Below, in pieces: positions 27,606 to 36,370 of a DNA stretch of 64,000 nucleotides (position 1 is its first letter; every line of letters starts with the position of its first letter). Source of the DNA: DASRDU01 sp035560235. GTDB taxonomy: Bacteria > Acidobacteriota > Blastocatellia > RBC074. Where the stretch lies: the NCBI GenBank assembly GCA_035560235.1, contig DATMAG010000026.1:1-64000 (forward strand), written 5' to 3'. Position numbers and translations under genes: made by a program. The notes below the pieces were generated by a model. It saw nothing but the letters and a program-made list of their open reading frames with translations. It ran no database searches and was not told the DNA's origin.

Positions 27606-27676
27606 GACAGGATTTACAGGATGATCCGGGTCAGGACAGCGCCATCATCCTGTAAATCCCGTTCATCCTGTCTGAT
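27606..27676. repeat. Inverted repeat with ACAGGAT motifs between two sugar genes
   Basis: Arms 27609-27625 and 27644-27660 pair at 16 of 17 positions (GGATTTACAGGATGAT / ATCATCCTGTAAATCC). Further ACAGGAT-type copies flank both sides. Imperfect CACGAAG copies occur at 27572-27590. It looks like a dispersed repeat and could fold in the transcript. Confidence 0.75.
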
Positions 27677-27717
27677 GTTTCTTCGTGCCTCAACGCGCCG
27701 GCTTCGCGGAAAATGAT

Positions 27718-28752
27718 TCAGACGATGGTGTAATCGGTCAGTGAAGTCTTGTCGCCGAGGATTGCGCCTTCGACAACTGAGTTGCGCCCGATGATGCCGC
27801 TGCGCCCGACAACCGATTTGCGAATGACGGCTGAAGTGCCGATGCGCGAGCCGGCCCATATGACGGAATCCTCGATCTTCGCGCGATCTTCGATGATGCA
27901 GTTCGGGCCGAGCACCGAATTGATGATTTCGACTCCGGGCTTGAGCGTGCAGCTCGGATCAATGAAGGAGAGCGCATCCACCTTCGGCGCTTCTCCCTCG
28001 CCGCTGAACGCAGGCCGGGCCGGACGTTCGAGATGATAAAGATGCACTCTGCCGCCAAGCAGATCGTAATGCGCCTGCAGGTACCGCTGCGGCGTGCCGA
28101 TGTCGAGCCAGTACCCGTCCCACGTGTAAGCATAAAACGGTTCGCCTGCCGCGAGCAGCGCCGGGAACAACTGATACTCGAACGAATAGGTTTCACCCGC
28201 CGGGACATAATTCAGGATGTGCGATTCGAGGATGTAACAGCCTGCATTGATCGTCTTCGCCTCGGTCTCGCCCGGCTTCGGCTTTTCGACAAAGCGCTGC
28301 ACACGCCCATCAGCATCAGTCTCGACGACGCCGAACGCGCTGACGTTTTCAACCGGCACAAGCACGATGGTCGCGGCGGCCTGTTTCTGTTTGTGAAAGG
28401 CCACGATGGCTTCGAGATCCATGTCGGTCAGCACATCGCCGTTGAAGACGATGGCCGTTTCGCGCAGATGTTCTTCAGCGTTCCGGTAGGCTCCGGCAGT
28501 GCCGAGCGGCGAAGCTTCGACGGCGTAATGGATGCGCACGTCGTAATCAGAGCCGTCAGCGAAAATCTCTTCGATCCTGCCCGGCTGATATGAAAGCGAG
28601 AGCGTGATGTCGCTCACCCCGGCTCGCTTGAGCAGTTCAATCTGATAATTCAGAAACGGACGATTGACGATGGGGACAACGGGCTTGGGAGTATGAATGG
28701 TCAGCGGGCGCAGTCGTGTGCCTTTGCCCCCTGCCAGAATTACTGATTGCAT
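27718..28752 (-). CDS. Sugar-phosphate nucleotidyltransferase (NDP-sugar pyrophosphorylase)
   Basis: A 344-aa protein with an N-terminal nucleotidyltransferase domain (LAGGKGTRLRP at 6-16, FNGDVLTDMD near 96-105) and a C-terminal left-handed beta-helix of hexapeptide repeats (from about 250, with ILGPN-, IGTSAVI- and IGRNSVVE-like units). It most resembles bacterial mannose-1-phosphate guanylyltransferases and glucose-1-phosphate nucleotidyltransferases; the exact sugar cannot be told from sequence. ATG 28752 is chosen over a TTG at 28794 because it starts directly at the domain. It precedes the phosphohexomutase gene on the same strand, consistent with supply of an activated hexose. Confidence 0.9.
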   Translation of the reverse strand: MQSVILAGGKGTRLRPLTIHTPKPVVPIVNRPFLNYQIELLKRAGVSDITLSLSYQPGRIEEIFADGSDYDVRIHYAVEASPLGTAGAYRNAEEHLRETAIVFNGDVLTDMDLEAIVAFHKQKQAAATIVLVPVENVSAFGVVETDADGRVQRFVEKPKPGETEAKTINAGCYILESHILNYVPAGETYSFEYQLFPALLAAGEPFYAYTWDGYWLDIGTPQRYLQAHYDLLGGRVHLYHLERPARPAFSGEGEAPKVDALSFIDPSCTLKPGVEIINSVLGPNCIIEDRAKIEDSVIWAGSRIGTSAVIRKSVVGRSGIIGRNSVVEGAILGDKTSLTDYTIV

Positions 28753-28950
28753 CGAAGACTCTTCAAGCCTCCTTCCATTGATCTCAGCGAACAATCACAA
28801 CGATGACTGTTCAGCTCCTGTCAGAACGAAGCGGGAGTGTAGCGAAGCGATTATCAAAAGGCAAAAGCAAACCGCCGCGCACAATGAGCCGATGACAAGC
28901 GGCATTTTTCGCACTCACCGATTGATGTTTCACTCTTCACTTCATCTTCG

Positions 28951-28978
28951 TTGACTCTCAACCTTCAGCGACTATAAT
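28951..28978 (+). promoter_or_regulatory. Sigma-70 type promoter of the thiolase gene
   Basis: TTGACT (28951-28956), a 16-bp spacer and TATAAT (28973-28978), which is near consensus. Transcription would start about 45-50 nt before ATG 29035. Confidence 0.8.
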
Positions 28979-29034
28979 CGCATCAGTGATGCATCTCATC
29001 ATCACCCTGCATTGCAGAAGCGGAGTTGGAGATT

Positions 29035-30213
29035 ATGAAGCAACCAGTCATCATCAGCGCGGCGCGAACGCCCATCGGAAAATTTCAGGGTTCATTGAAG
29101 CCATTCACTGCCCCGGAGCTTGGCGCACTCGCGGTGCGCGCGGCCATCGAACGCGCCGGGCTTGATCCGGCGCAGGTTGACGAAGTGATTATGGGCTGCG
29201 TGCTGCAGGCCGGACTCGGACAGAACCCGGCTCGTCAGGCAGCGCTCAAGGCCGGACTGCCTGACAAGGTCGCCGCGCTGACCATCAACAAGGTGTGCGG
29301 CTCAGGTTTGAAGGCAGTGATGCTCGCCGCGCAGTCAATTGCGCTTGGCGACAACGACATCATCGTGGCCGGTGGCATGGAATCAATGTCGAATGCGCCG
29401 TACCTGCTGCCAAAGGCTCGCGACGGTTACCGCCTCGGCAATGCCGACATCATTGACGCGATGATTCACGATGGCCTGTGGTGCGCCTTCGACAACTGGC
29501 ATATGGGCGAGACCGGCGAAGTCACCGCGGAGAAGTATCAGATCACGCGCGCCGAGCAGGATGAATACGCCGTCAATTCACACCGCAAGGCGATTGCCGC
29601 GATTGAAGGCGGACGCTTCAAAGATGAGATCGTTCCGGTTGAGATTCCGCAGCGCAAGGGCGCGCCGGTTCTCTTTGAGACTGACGAAGGCCCGCGCGCC
29701 GATTCATCGCTTGAATCGCTCGCGAAACTCAAACCGGCTTTCCGCTCCTGCGGCACGGTGACGGCAGGCAACGCTTCGCAGATCAATGATGGCGCCGCGG
29801 CGCTCGTGGTCACTTCAATCGAACGCGCGCGGCAGCTTGGCAAGGGGCCGTTTGCGCGCATCGTGGCGCAGGCGACGGCGGGCGTGGAGCCGAAGATGGT
29901 AATGATGGCTCCGGTTGATGCGGTGAAGAAGGTGGCTGAAAAGGCCGGGTGGAAACTCGACGAGGTTGATCTTTTTGAACTCAATGAAGCCTTCTCGTCA
30001 CAGTCGGTGGCGCTGATCAGAGTGCTCGGCCTCGATCCGGCAAAGGTCAACGTCAACGGCGGCGCAGTGGCGCTCGGCCATCCGATCGGAGCCTCGGGCG
30101 CGCGCGTGCTGATCACACTGCTCTATGAAATGAAACGCCGCGAAGCTCAGCGCGGCATCGCCAGCCTCTGTCTCGGCGGCGGCAACGCGGTTGCCATCGC
30201 GGTTGAACGATAG
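29035..30213 (+). CDS. Acetyl-CoA acetyltransferase (thiolase)
   Basis: A 392-aa thiolase that condenses two acetyl-CoA or cleaves 3-ketoacyl-CoA. The nucleophilic Cys88 (NKVCGSG), the His in GHPIGASGAR (about 349) and the second Cys in SLCLGGGN (about 379) are all present. ATG 29035 has GGAG upstream; a TTG start nine nt earlier is less likely. A strong promoter lies at 28951-28978. It appears to be a single-gene unit, so biosynthetic versus degradative role cannot be decided. The length matches family members of about 390 aa. Confidence 0.94.
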   Translation: MKQPVIISAARTPIGKFQGSLKPFTAPELGALAVRAAIERAGLDPAQVDEVIMGCVLQAGLGQNPARQAALKAGLPDKVAALTINKVCGSGLKAVMLAAQSIALGDNDIIVAGGMESMSNAPYLLPKARDGYRLGNADIIDAMIHDGLWCAFDNWHMGETGEVTAEKYQITRAEQDEYAVNSHRKAIAAIEGGRFKDEIVPVEIPQRKGAPVLFETDEGPRADSSLESLAKLKPAFRSCGTVTAGNASQINDGAAALVVTSIERARQLGKGPFARIVAQATAGVEPKMVMMAPVDAVKKVAEKAGWKLDEVDLFELNEAFSSQSVALIRVLGLDPAKVNVNGGAVALGHPIGASGARVLITLLYEMKRREAQRGIASLCLGGGNAVAIAVER

Positions 30214-30304
30214 GTCGTTCAGGATGATTTCGCGCATTCGGATTATGTTCTGAGTGAGAACGAATGCGAGTCAGCAACCGATTACTGGCAACTGATCACT
30301 GTCT

Positions 30305-31534
30305 ATGATTTTCTGTCAGCGCTGCAAACAGGGAAACCCGCTCGAAGCCGAATTCTGTGAAGCCTGCGGGACACGGCTGATGCTGATGGTGCGACCGCGC
30401 AATTATCCGCCGATGGCCGAGGCGATGGAACGCACCATCGAAGAGCACCTGCTCGAACGCATCAGCGCGCTCGAAGCCGCTGTCGCCCGTGCCAATGAAC
30501 GCTTCGAACAGCTGCTCGATCTGGCGCAGCAGCAGGCGACCGGCAGTTTTTACGATCATATGATGGTCGAAGCGCTGACCGACATTCTCAGCGATAATCA
30601 GGCGCTTGACCGCGAGGAACTGGAACATCGCTGGCGGGCGCGGGTCGCGCGGCATCACGAGGAGACCATCGAGCGCGAACGACTCGACGAACGCTGCGGT
30701 CTCATCATTGCCGCCTATCGCGGCGCCCAGCGCGACGAATTCAGCCTGCTGGTCGTCGAAGGGACCAGCCTGATCACCAACGGCCATCTGCGGCGCGGCC
30801 TGCGGGCGCTTGAAAGCGCGCTGATGCTCGATCCGAACAATCCCGAACTCTGTTACACCATAGGCGAATATTACTTCCACCTGGGCGATACCGAGGCGGC
30901 CTCGCTTCATCTCAGCCGGACGCTGGATGAAACCAGCGATCATTTCGGCGCGCTGCTGCTGCTCGGACTGCTCGCGGCTGACGAAGGCGCGCCCGAAACA
31001 GCCAAGGAATATTTGCAGCACGCGCTCACGCTCGACCGGAATTCCTTTGCCGCACATTACGGGCTGGGCCGCATCTTCGCCCGCGAAGGTCGGCGGCACG
31101 AGGCGCTCGGGCACTTCAAGCGCGCTCTTTCGCTGCGGCCCGCGCCGGAGATGCATTATCTGGTGGGCCGCGCCTACTGGGAACTGGGCCGCGCTGATCA
31201 GGCGCTCAAGCACCTGCAAAAAGCCGTGCGGCTCGATCCGCGTTTTGACGCGGCGCTCTACAGCCTGGGGCTGATCTACTGGCAAACGAACCGCACGGTT
31301 GAGGCCCGCGAACATTTCCGTGCGGCTTACGAAATCAATCCGCGCGATTCGCATTACCGCGTTGCCGTGCGCGCGCAGGCCGGAGATGAACTGCCGACTC
31401 CGCCCGCGCCTGGTGAAACCACGCTGATTCGCCGCCGCAAAGCCAAAGTCGGCGAATCACGTTTCGTCGAACTGCTCTGGCGCGACCTGACCCTGCTCTC
31501 ACCCGCTCCCGTCATCTCGCGCAAAAAATCCTGA
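30305..31534 (+). CDS. Zinc-ribbon and TPR protein
   Basis: A 409-aa protein. The N-terminus is a short zinc ribbon with Cys4/Cys7 and Cys18/Cys21. A coiled-coil-like acidic region follows (about 40-130), and residues about 165-345 contain five or more tetratricopeptide repeats (for example GLRALESALMLDPNNPEL, EARE-FRAAYEINP). TPR domains hold protein partners; the specific role is unknown. No signal peptide is seen, so it is probably cytoplasmic. It lies between the thiolase and recA genes without clear coupling to either. Confidence 0.85.
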   Translation: MIFCQRCKQGNPLEAEFCEACGTRLMLMVRPRNYPPMAEAMERTIEEHLLERISALEAAVARANERFEQLLDLAQQQATGSFYDHMMVEALTDILSDNQALDREELEHRWRARVARHHEETIERERLDERCGLIIAAYRGAQRDEFSLLVVEGTSLITNGHLRRGLRALESALMLDPNNPELCYTIGEYYFHLGDTEAASLHLSRTLDETSDHFGALLLLGLLAADEGAPETAKEYLQHALTLDRNSFAAHYGLGRIFAREGRRHEALGHFKRALSLRPAPEMHYLVGRAYWELGRADQALKHLQKAVRLDPRFDAALYSLGLIYWQTNRTVEAREHFRAAYEINPRDSHYRVAVRAQAGDELPTPPAPGETTLIRRRKAKVGESRFVELLWRDLTLLSPAPVISRKKS

Positions 31535-31572
31535 TTTCCCGCGTGCGCGCTCCCGGCCAGGCGCGGCGCTCA

Positions 31573-31581
31573 TGTTATACT
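31573..31581 (+). promoter_or_regulatory. Extended -10 promoter of recA
   Basis: TGTTATACT, an extended -10 element (TGnTATAnT) with no good -35 at the usual distance. The predicted leader to ATG 31757 is about 170 nt. No clear LexA-type box was seen. Confidence 0.5.
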
Positions 31582-31615
31582 GCCATCGTCATCGGCACTC
31601 AGCAGTCACACAAAT

Positions 31616-31654
31616 CCACGACATTTCCGGTCGCCGGAGCGTGGCTTGTTTTTT
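31616..31654 (+). terminator. Attenuator-like hairpin in the recA leader
   Basis: CCACG (31616-31620) pairs with CGTGG (31640-31644) around TCCGG/CCGGA, followed by TTTTTT at 31649-31654. It resembles an intrinsic terminator placed about 100 nt before the recA start. Confidence 0.45.
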
Positions 31655-31756
31655 CCCCGCACTTATGCGCTGTCGTGGCCGTACAGGCGGACGGCTGACA
31701 TCTGACAGTCCGAGAGTTTCTTCAATTACCCATCGGGAAGGACGAGTACAACTGAT

Positions 31757-32833
31757 ATGGCAAACGAAAAATCCGAAAAGATGAAGGCTATCGAAGCTGC
31801 CATCGGAAATATTGAAAAGCAGTTCGGCAAGGGCACGATCATGCGCCTGGGCGATCACAAGGTCGAAGACATCCCGGCCATTTCGACCACGAGTATCGGC
31901 ATTGACGCAGCCATCGGCATCGGCGGGCTGCCGCGCGGGCGCATCATTGAAATTTACGGCCCGGAAAGCTCCGGCAAAACCACGCTCGCGCTCCACGTCG
32001 TCGCCGAAGCGCAGAAGGCCGGCGGAATCGCCGCTTACATTGACGCTGAACACGCAATGGATGCCGTCTATGCGCAGAAACTCGGCGTGAACATTGACGA
32101 CCTCTTCATCTCGCAGCCCGATTCAGGCGAGCAGGCTCTGGAAATCTGTGAATCGCTCGTGCGCTCGAACGCCGTTGACATTGTGGTTGTGGACTCAGTC
32201 GCCGCGCTCACTCCGCGCGCCGAACTCGAAGGCGATATGGGCGACTCGCTGCCCGGCCTGCAGGCGCGCCTGATGTCGCAGGCGCTGCGCAAACTGACTG
32301 CCGTAGTCGGACGCTCCAACACCTGTCTGATCTTCATCAATCAGATTCGTGAAAAGATCGGGGTCATGTTCGGATCGCCGGAAACGACAACCGGTGGACG
32401 CGCGCTCAAGTTTTATTCGTCAGTGCGCATTGACATCCGCCGCACCGGACAGATCAAGGATGGCGAAGAGATCGTCGGCAATCGCACGAAGGTGAAAATC
32501 TCGAAGAACAAGGTCGCGCCGCCGTTCAGAGAGGCCGAATTCGACATTATGTATGGCGAGGGCATTTCACGCTTCGGTGAAATCATTGACCTCGGCGTGG
32601 CCAATGGCATCATCGAGAAATCCGGCGCGTGGTTCTCTTACAAGGGTGAGCGTCTCGGTCAGGGTCGCGAAAATTCCAAAAACACGCTGCGTGACAATCC
32701 CGACCTGGCCGGGCGGATCGAAGCTGAAATTCGCGCGGCGCTCGGCATCAACGGCAAACCGCAACCGGCAGCAGCACCGGCCAGCACCGGAGAGAAAAGC
32801 TCCGGCAAGCGCGGCAGCGCGGCTGAAGCCTGA
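31757..32833 (+). CDS. recA: Recombinase RecA
   Basis: A 358-aa RecA, the DNA strand-exchange protein that also triggers LexA-type cleavage. Walker A is GPESSGKTT (68-76), Walker B is VVVDSVAALTP, and the DNA-binding L2 region is GVMFGSPETTTGGRALKFYSS. The C-terminal tail after about 330 is rich in Ala/Pro/Lys, unlike the acidic tail of E. coli RecA. The ribosome site is weak (AAGGA about 14 nt upstream). A convincing terminator follows at 32856. Confidence 0.98.
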   Translation: MANEKSEKMKAIEAAIGNIEKQFGKGTIMRLGDHKVEDIPAISTTSIGIDAAIGIGGLPRGRIIEIYGPESSGKTTLALHVVAEAQKAGGIAAYIDAEHAMDAVYAQKLGVNIDDLFISQPDSGEQALEICESLVRSNAVDIVVVDSVAALTPRAELEGDMGDSLPGLQARLMSQALRKLTAVVGRSNTCLIFINQIREKIGVMFGSPETTTGGRALKFYSSVRIDIRRTGQIKDGEEIVGNRTKVKISKNKVAPPFREAEFDIMYGEGISRFGEIIDLGVANGIIEKSGAWFSYKGERLGQGRENSKNTLRDNPDLAGRIEAEIRAALGINGKPQPAAAPASTGEKSSGKRGSAAEA

Positions 32834-32855
32834 GAGCGAGGTCAGAGGTAAGAAA

Positions 32856-32891
32856 GCAGCGAAGCGCAGATCTGATTCTGCGCTTCGCTGC
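32856..32891. terminator. Terminator between recA and the convergent response-regulator gene
   Basis: A perfect 15-bp stem (32856-32870 with 32877-32891) and a 6-nt loop, followed by CTTTGCTTT. Placed to end recA and probably also the opposite gene. Confidence 0.8.
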
Positions 32892-32902
32892 CTTTGCTTT
32901 AT

Positions 32903-34273
32903 TCAGAGGCCGTATTTTTCCAGACGGCGATAGAGCGCGCTGCGGCTGAGGCCGAGGGCTTCGGCGGCGCGGCTGACGTTTCCATCGGCGCGGGCCAGAG
33001 CCTTTCTGATCAGCAGGCATTCGACCTCTTCGAGACTCAGATCATCAAGGCGCGGCGAGCTGTCGCCTTCGCTGCGCAGCCCGAGATCGCTGGCGCGCAC
33101 CTTGTGACCGTTCGACATCAGCACGGCGCGTTCGACGGCGTGTTCAAGTTCGCGAACGTTGCCCGGCCAGTGATATTCCCACATCGCCTGCAAAGCCGCC
33201 GGTTCGAAGCCTTCGATCTTCTGGCGGTAACGCTGCGACTGCTGGCGCAGAAAGTGATGCGCGAGCGGCGCAATGTCCTCGCGGCGTTCGCGCAGCGGCG
33301 GCAGGTGCAGCTCAATCGTGTTGAGCCGGAAGAAGAGATCGCGACGAAAATGTCCGGCTTCGACTTCGGCGCGCAGATCGGCATTCGTCGCTGAAATGAT
33401 TCGCACATCAACGCGCCGGGTCTTTGACGAACCAACGCGCTCGAATTCGCCTGTCTCCAGCACGCGCAGCAGTTTGGGCTGCTGCGTGATCGGCACGTTG
33501 GCGATTTCATCCAGAAAGAGCGTGCCGCTGTCAGCAAGCTCGAAGCGTCCGACGCGATCAGCCCTTGCATCGGTGAACGCGCCCCTGACGTGACCGAACA
33601 ATTCACTTTCAAAGACACCTTCGCTCAGGCCGCCGACGTTGACTGTGACGAGCGGTCTGGCCGCCCGCGATGAAGCCGCGTGCAGCGCGCGGGCGACGAC
33701 GCCCTTGCCCGTGCCGTTTTCGCCGGTAATCAGAATGTTCGCGTCCGACCGGGCCACGCGCGAAATGACTTCGAGCACCGGCTGCATTGCGGGAGATTCG
33801 GCAATCAGCGCCGGGCCGCGATTTTCGCGCAGCATTTCGTTCTCAGCCTGCAGCCGCTGTCCCTGCCGCAGCGCGCGACTCAGTTCGATCTGCGTGCGCA
33901 GAATCGTCAGCAGCCGCGCATTCTCCCAGGGTTTCTGAATAAAGTCGCGCGCGCCGCGCCGCATCGCTTCAACGGCGACATCAACGCTGCCCCACGCCGT
34001 CATCACCACTATCGGCAGCGAACTGTCGAGTTCAGACATTCGCGTCATCAGATCAAGCCCTTCGCGGCCCGACGTGGTGTCGCGGGCATAATTGAGATCA
34101 ATCAGCGCGACATCGAATTCCTGCTCGGCCAGCAGGTTCATCACCGCTGCCGGTGAAGCCGCCGCCTCGATCTTCCAGCCTTCGCCCTTGAGCAGCAGGC
34201 GCAGCGCTTCGAGCACGTCCTGCTGATCATCGGCAATCAGAATCGTTGGTGTGGATGAATTTTGAGAACCCAT
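32903..34273 (-). CDS. NtrC-family response regulator (REC, AAA+, HTH), orphan
   Basis: A 456-aa transcription activator. The receiver domain (10-125) has the phospho-acceptor Asp59 in ALIDL, conserved T and K (VMTAW, QKPW). The AAA+ domain has Walker A GENGTGKG, Walker B GTLFLDEI and the arginine-finger region. The sigma-54 contact loop reads GAFTDA (codons 33566-33583) where GAFTGA is usual. A Fis-type helix-turn-helix ends the protein (NVSRAAEALGLSRSALYRRLEKYGL region). ATG 34273 is preferred over a TTG at 34297. No histidine kinase lies nearby, so the partner is elsewhere. It may act with sigma-54 at promoters such as those found in this window, but that link is only inference. Confidence 0.93.
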   Translation of the reverse strand: MGSQNSSTPTILIADDQQDVLEALRLLLKGEGWKIEAAASPAAVMNLLAEQEFDVALIDLNYARDTTSGREGLDLMTRMSELDSSLPIVVMTAWGSVDVAVEAMRRGARDFIQKPWENARLLTILRTQIELSRALRQGQRLQAENEMLRENRGPALIAESPAMQPVLEVISRVARSDANILITGENGTGKGVVARALHAASSRAARPLVTVNVGGLSEGVFESELFGHVRGAFTDARADRVGRFELADSGTLFLDEIANVPITQQPKLLRVLETGEFERVGSSKTRRVDVRIISATNADLRAEVEAGHFRRDLFFRLNTIELHLPPLRERREDIAPLAHHFLRQQSQRYRQKIEGFEPAALQAMWEYHWPGNVRELEHAVERAVLMSNGHKVRASDLGLRSEGDSSPRLDDLSLEEVECLLIRKALARADGNVSRAAEALGLSRSALYRRLEKYGL

Positions 34274-34301
34274 TTTCGTCAAGGAGCAATTGAACAACCA
34301 A

Positions 34302-34310
34302 TGTTATAAT
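34302..34310 (+). promoter_or_regulatory. Extended -10 promoter of the coiled-coil protein gene
   Basis: TGTTATAAT, a perfect extended -10 element, without a good -35. It sits in the divergent gap about 55 nt before ATG 34365. Confidence 0.6.
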
Positions 34311-34364
34311 CCGGCGCGTCCGCCACAACGGATGAAAAATTCTCAGCCGCGAAAGGAGACTGAA

Positions 34365-34688
34365 ATGAGCGCAGTCAATCCTGAATTCAGAGACCTGCAA
34401 CAACAGGTGAGCGATCTGCGTGATCGCCTGGCCAAAGCCGAAGGTGAAATCCAGCAGCTCAATCGCACCACCTCAGACAACACCCGGCAGACGATCTGGC
34501 AGTTTGTCATCTTCACCGTCACGATGGCAACGACCCTGCTGGGGGCGCTGGTCTGGCAAACCAGCACTCTTGAAAGAAATCTCAACAATCGTCTTGAGCA
34601 ATCTGAAAAACGTCTTGAGCAGCGCATTGATCAGATGGAAAAACGGTTCGAGGATCTGAAACAGGTTGTACTGACTGAGAAGAAGTAA
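34365..34688 (+). CDS. Small coiled-coil membrane protein
   Basis: A 107-aa protein with a heptad-rich helix (about 8-40), one hydrophobic segment (about 47-67: IWQFVIFTVTMATTLLGALV) and a second charged coiled coil to the end. ATG 34365 is chosen because GAAAGGAG lies six nt upstream; an ATG at 34290 would overlap the promoter. The layout resembles small membrane-anchored coiled-coil proteins of unknown function. It is divergent from the response regulator. Confidence 0.75.
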   Translation: MSAVNPEFRDLQQQVSDLRDRLAKAEGEIQQLNRTTSDNTRQTIWQFVIFTVTMATTLLGALVWQTSTLERNLNNRLEQSEKRLEQRIDQMEKRFEDLKQVVLTEKK

Positions 34689-34713
34689 TCTGTAGTCTTG
34701 CCTGATCACACTT

Positions 34714-35379
34714 TCAGTCATTCACCACCCAGCCGTCACGCAGCCTGATGATTCTGTTTCCGTAAGCCGCATTCGCTTCCGAGTGCGTCACCTGAATGAT
34801 CGTCGTGCCCTGTTCATTCAGTTTTCTGAACAGTTCCATAATCTCCTTCCCCTGGGCCGTATGCAGATTGCCGGTCGGCTCGTCGGCCAGAATTACTTTC
34901 GGGCTGGCGATGACGGCGCGCGCCACGCCGACAAGCTGCTGCTGCCCGCCTGAAAGCTGATTCGGATAGAGATCCTTTTTGCCGACGATCTGAAAACGAT
35001 CGAGGATGTCACCGACGATGGCGTCACGCTCGGATTTTTTGTAGTTGCGATAAGAGAGCGGAATTTCAAGGTTCTCGGCCACCGTCAGATGATCGAGCAG
35101 ATGATAGCTCTGAAAGACGAAGCCGATATTCCGGTTGCGCACCTCGGCGCGCTCCTTCGGTTTGAGACGATGGATCGCCTGATCGAAGAAGTAATACTCG
35201 CCCGTCCACACATTGTCGTGCATGCCGAGGATGTGCAGCAGCGTGGATTTGCCCGCGCCTGACGGCCCCATAATCGAAACGAATTCTCCCTCTTTGATGT
35301 CCGCGTCAACCCGGCGCAGCACCCAGAACTTACTGGCTCCGTGTTCGTAGACCTTTTCGATATTGCGCAATGAAATCAT
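34714..35379 (-). CDS. ABC transporter ATP-binding protein (MacB/LolD-like)
   Basis: A 221-aa ATPase of the MacB/LolD family. Walker A is GPSGAGKST (38-46), the signature is LSGGQQQ followed by LVGVARA where RVAIARA is usual, and Walker B is VILADEPTGNL. GAGGTG nine nt upstream supports ATG 35379; an ATG at 35418 would overlap the preceding gene. It is the last gene of a minus-strand operon with an ADOP-type permease and a DUF4350-like gene, so it may energise that permease, which in this phylum often lacks a neighbouring ATPase. Confidence 0.9.
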   Translation of the reverse strand: MISLRNIEKVYEHGASKFWVLRRVDADIKEGEFVSIMGPSGAGKSTLLHILGMHDNVWTGEYYFFDQAIHRLKPKERAEVRNRNIGFVFQSYHLLDHLTVAENLEIPLSYRNYKKSERDAIVGDILDRFQIVGKKDLYPNQLSGGQQQLVGVARAVIASPKVILADEPTGNLHTAQGKEIMELFRKLNEQGTTIIQVTHSEANAAYGNRIIRLRDGWVVND

Positions 35380-35395
35380 GTTTCTCGTCACCTCA

Positions 35396-36351
35396 TCAGC
35401 GATTGTCTGAATGTTCATCCAGGCGGCTTGTCAGCCAGTGCATCACATTGAGCAGGAACTGATGGTTCTGTTTTGCTGTGGGCGCGTTCATCCCCATCGG
35501 CTGGCGCTGCGGCCCGGCCAGTTGCGCCGAAAACATGGCGGCTTCGCCAAAGACAGCCACGCGCCCTTTGCCCGCTTTCAGCACAGCGCCCTGCAGCCAG
35601 CCTTTGACCGGCACACGCGGCGTGCTGTCACTGAGCTGCCAGGCGACCTGAGGCTCCAGCGAGATGAACGAATCATTCAGCACCATCAGCGGCTGCGCTT
35701 CCGGCCTGCCTGAAAGGCCGAGCCGGTGAAGGACGCGACGGATTCGATTCGTTCTCCTGCCCTGCTGCCGCGTGTGATCGGATGATCGCGCAGCGTCCCG
35801 TCGGCGCGGCTGAAAATATCCGGGCCGCCCTGTGATTTGCCGCTTTGCGCGAATCCGTTGCTGAACCTGAGGCCGAAGGCTGCGGCCAGCTTTTCCGCCG
35901 CGCCGGGGAATGGCATGTGATCTACGATCAGCAGCAGCGCCCCGCCATTCTGCACCCACTCGCGCACGGCAGCAATCTCTTCATCAGTGAAGGCCGAAGG
36001 CGTCAGCAGCGACCAGTCGCCGCTGCCGTTACGTTCATTGAGCGCGTTGGCGATCACAAGCACCCTGGCCCGGCGCAGAACGTCTTTTGTAAACTTCGCC
36101 GTCGAACCTTCGACGACGAATCCATCGCGCCGCAGCAGTTCGGCAAACGGCAGATAACGGCCAGTGGCAGTGTGAAAGTTGAAATGCGCTTCGTCAATCA
36201 GCACAAGCGGCCCTTTGCCCAACGCAAAAGCGGGCCGGTCAATCGGCGGTTTGTAATCAGTGTCGGCCACCTGCTGCGCCCTCGTGACGCCAGCCGCACA
36301 GCAGAGCAGCAGTAACAGCGCCAGCACGAGCCTCAATGACTTTCTTTTCAT
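35396..36351 (-). pseudogene. DUF4350-like secreted protein, frameshifted
   Basis: Two overlapping frames together give one protein of about 318 aa. The first (36351 to about 35704) has a signal peptide (LVLALLLLLCCAAGVTRAQ) and the DUF4350-like start VLIDEAHFNFHTATGRYLPF. It runs past SFTGSAFQAGR and then stops at 35686. The continuation (MVLNDSFISLEPQVAWQL, GRVAVFGEAAMFSAQLAGP, FLLNVMHWL) is in another frame down to 35396. One missing base around 35702-35706, in a GGCCGG context, would restore a single frame. There is no slippery heptamer, so programmed frameshifting is unlikely. It is either a real inactivation or an assembly error. Confidence 0.7.
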
Positions 36352-36370
36352 CCTCAGTCCCTCACTGTGT

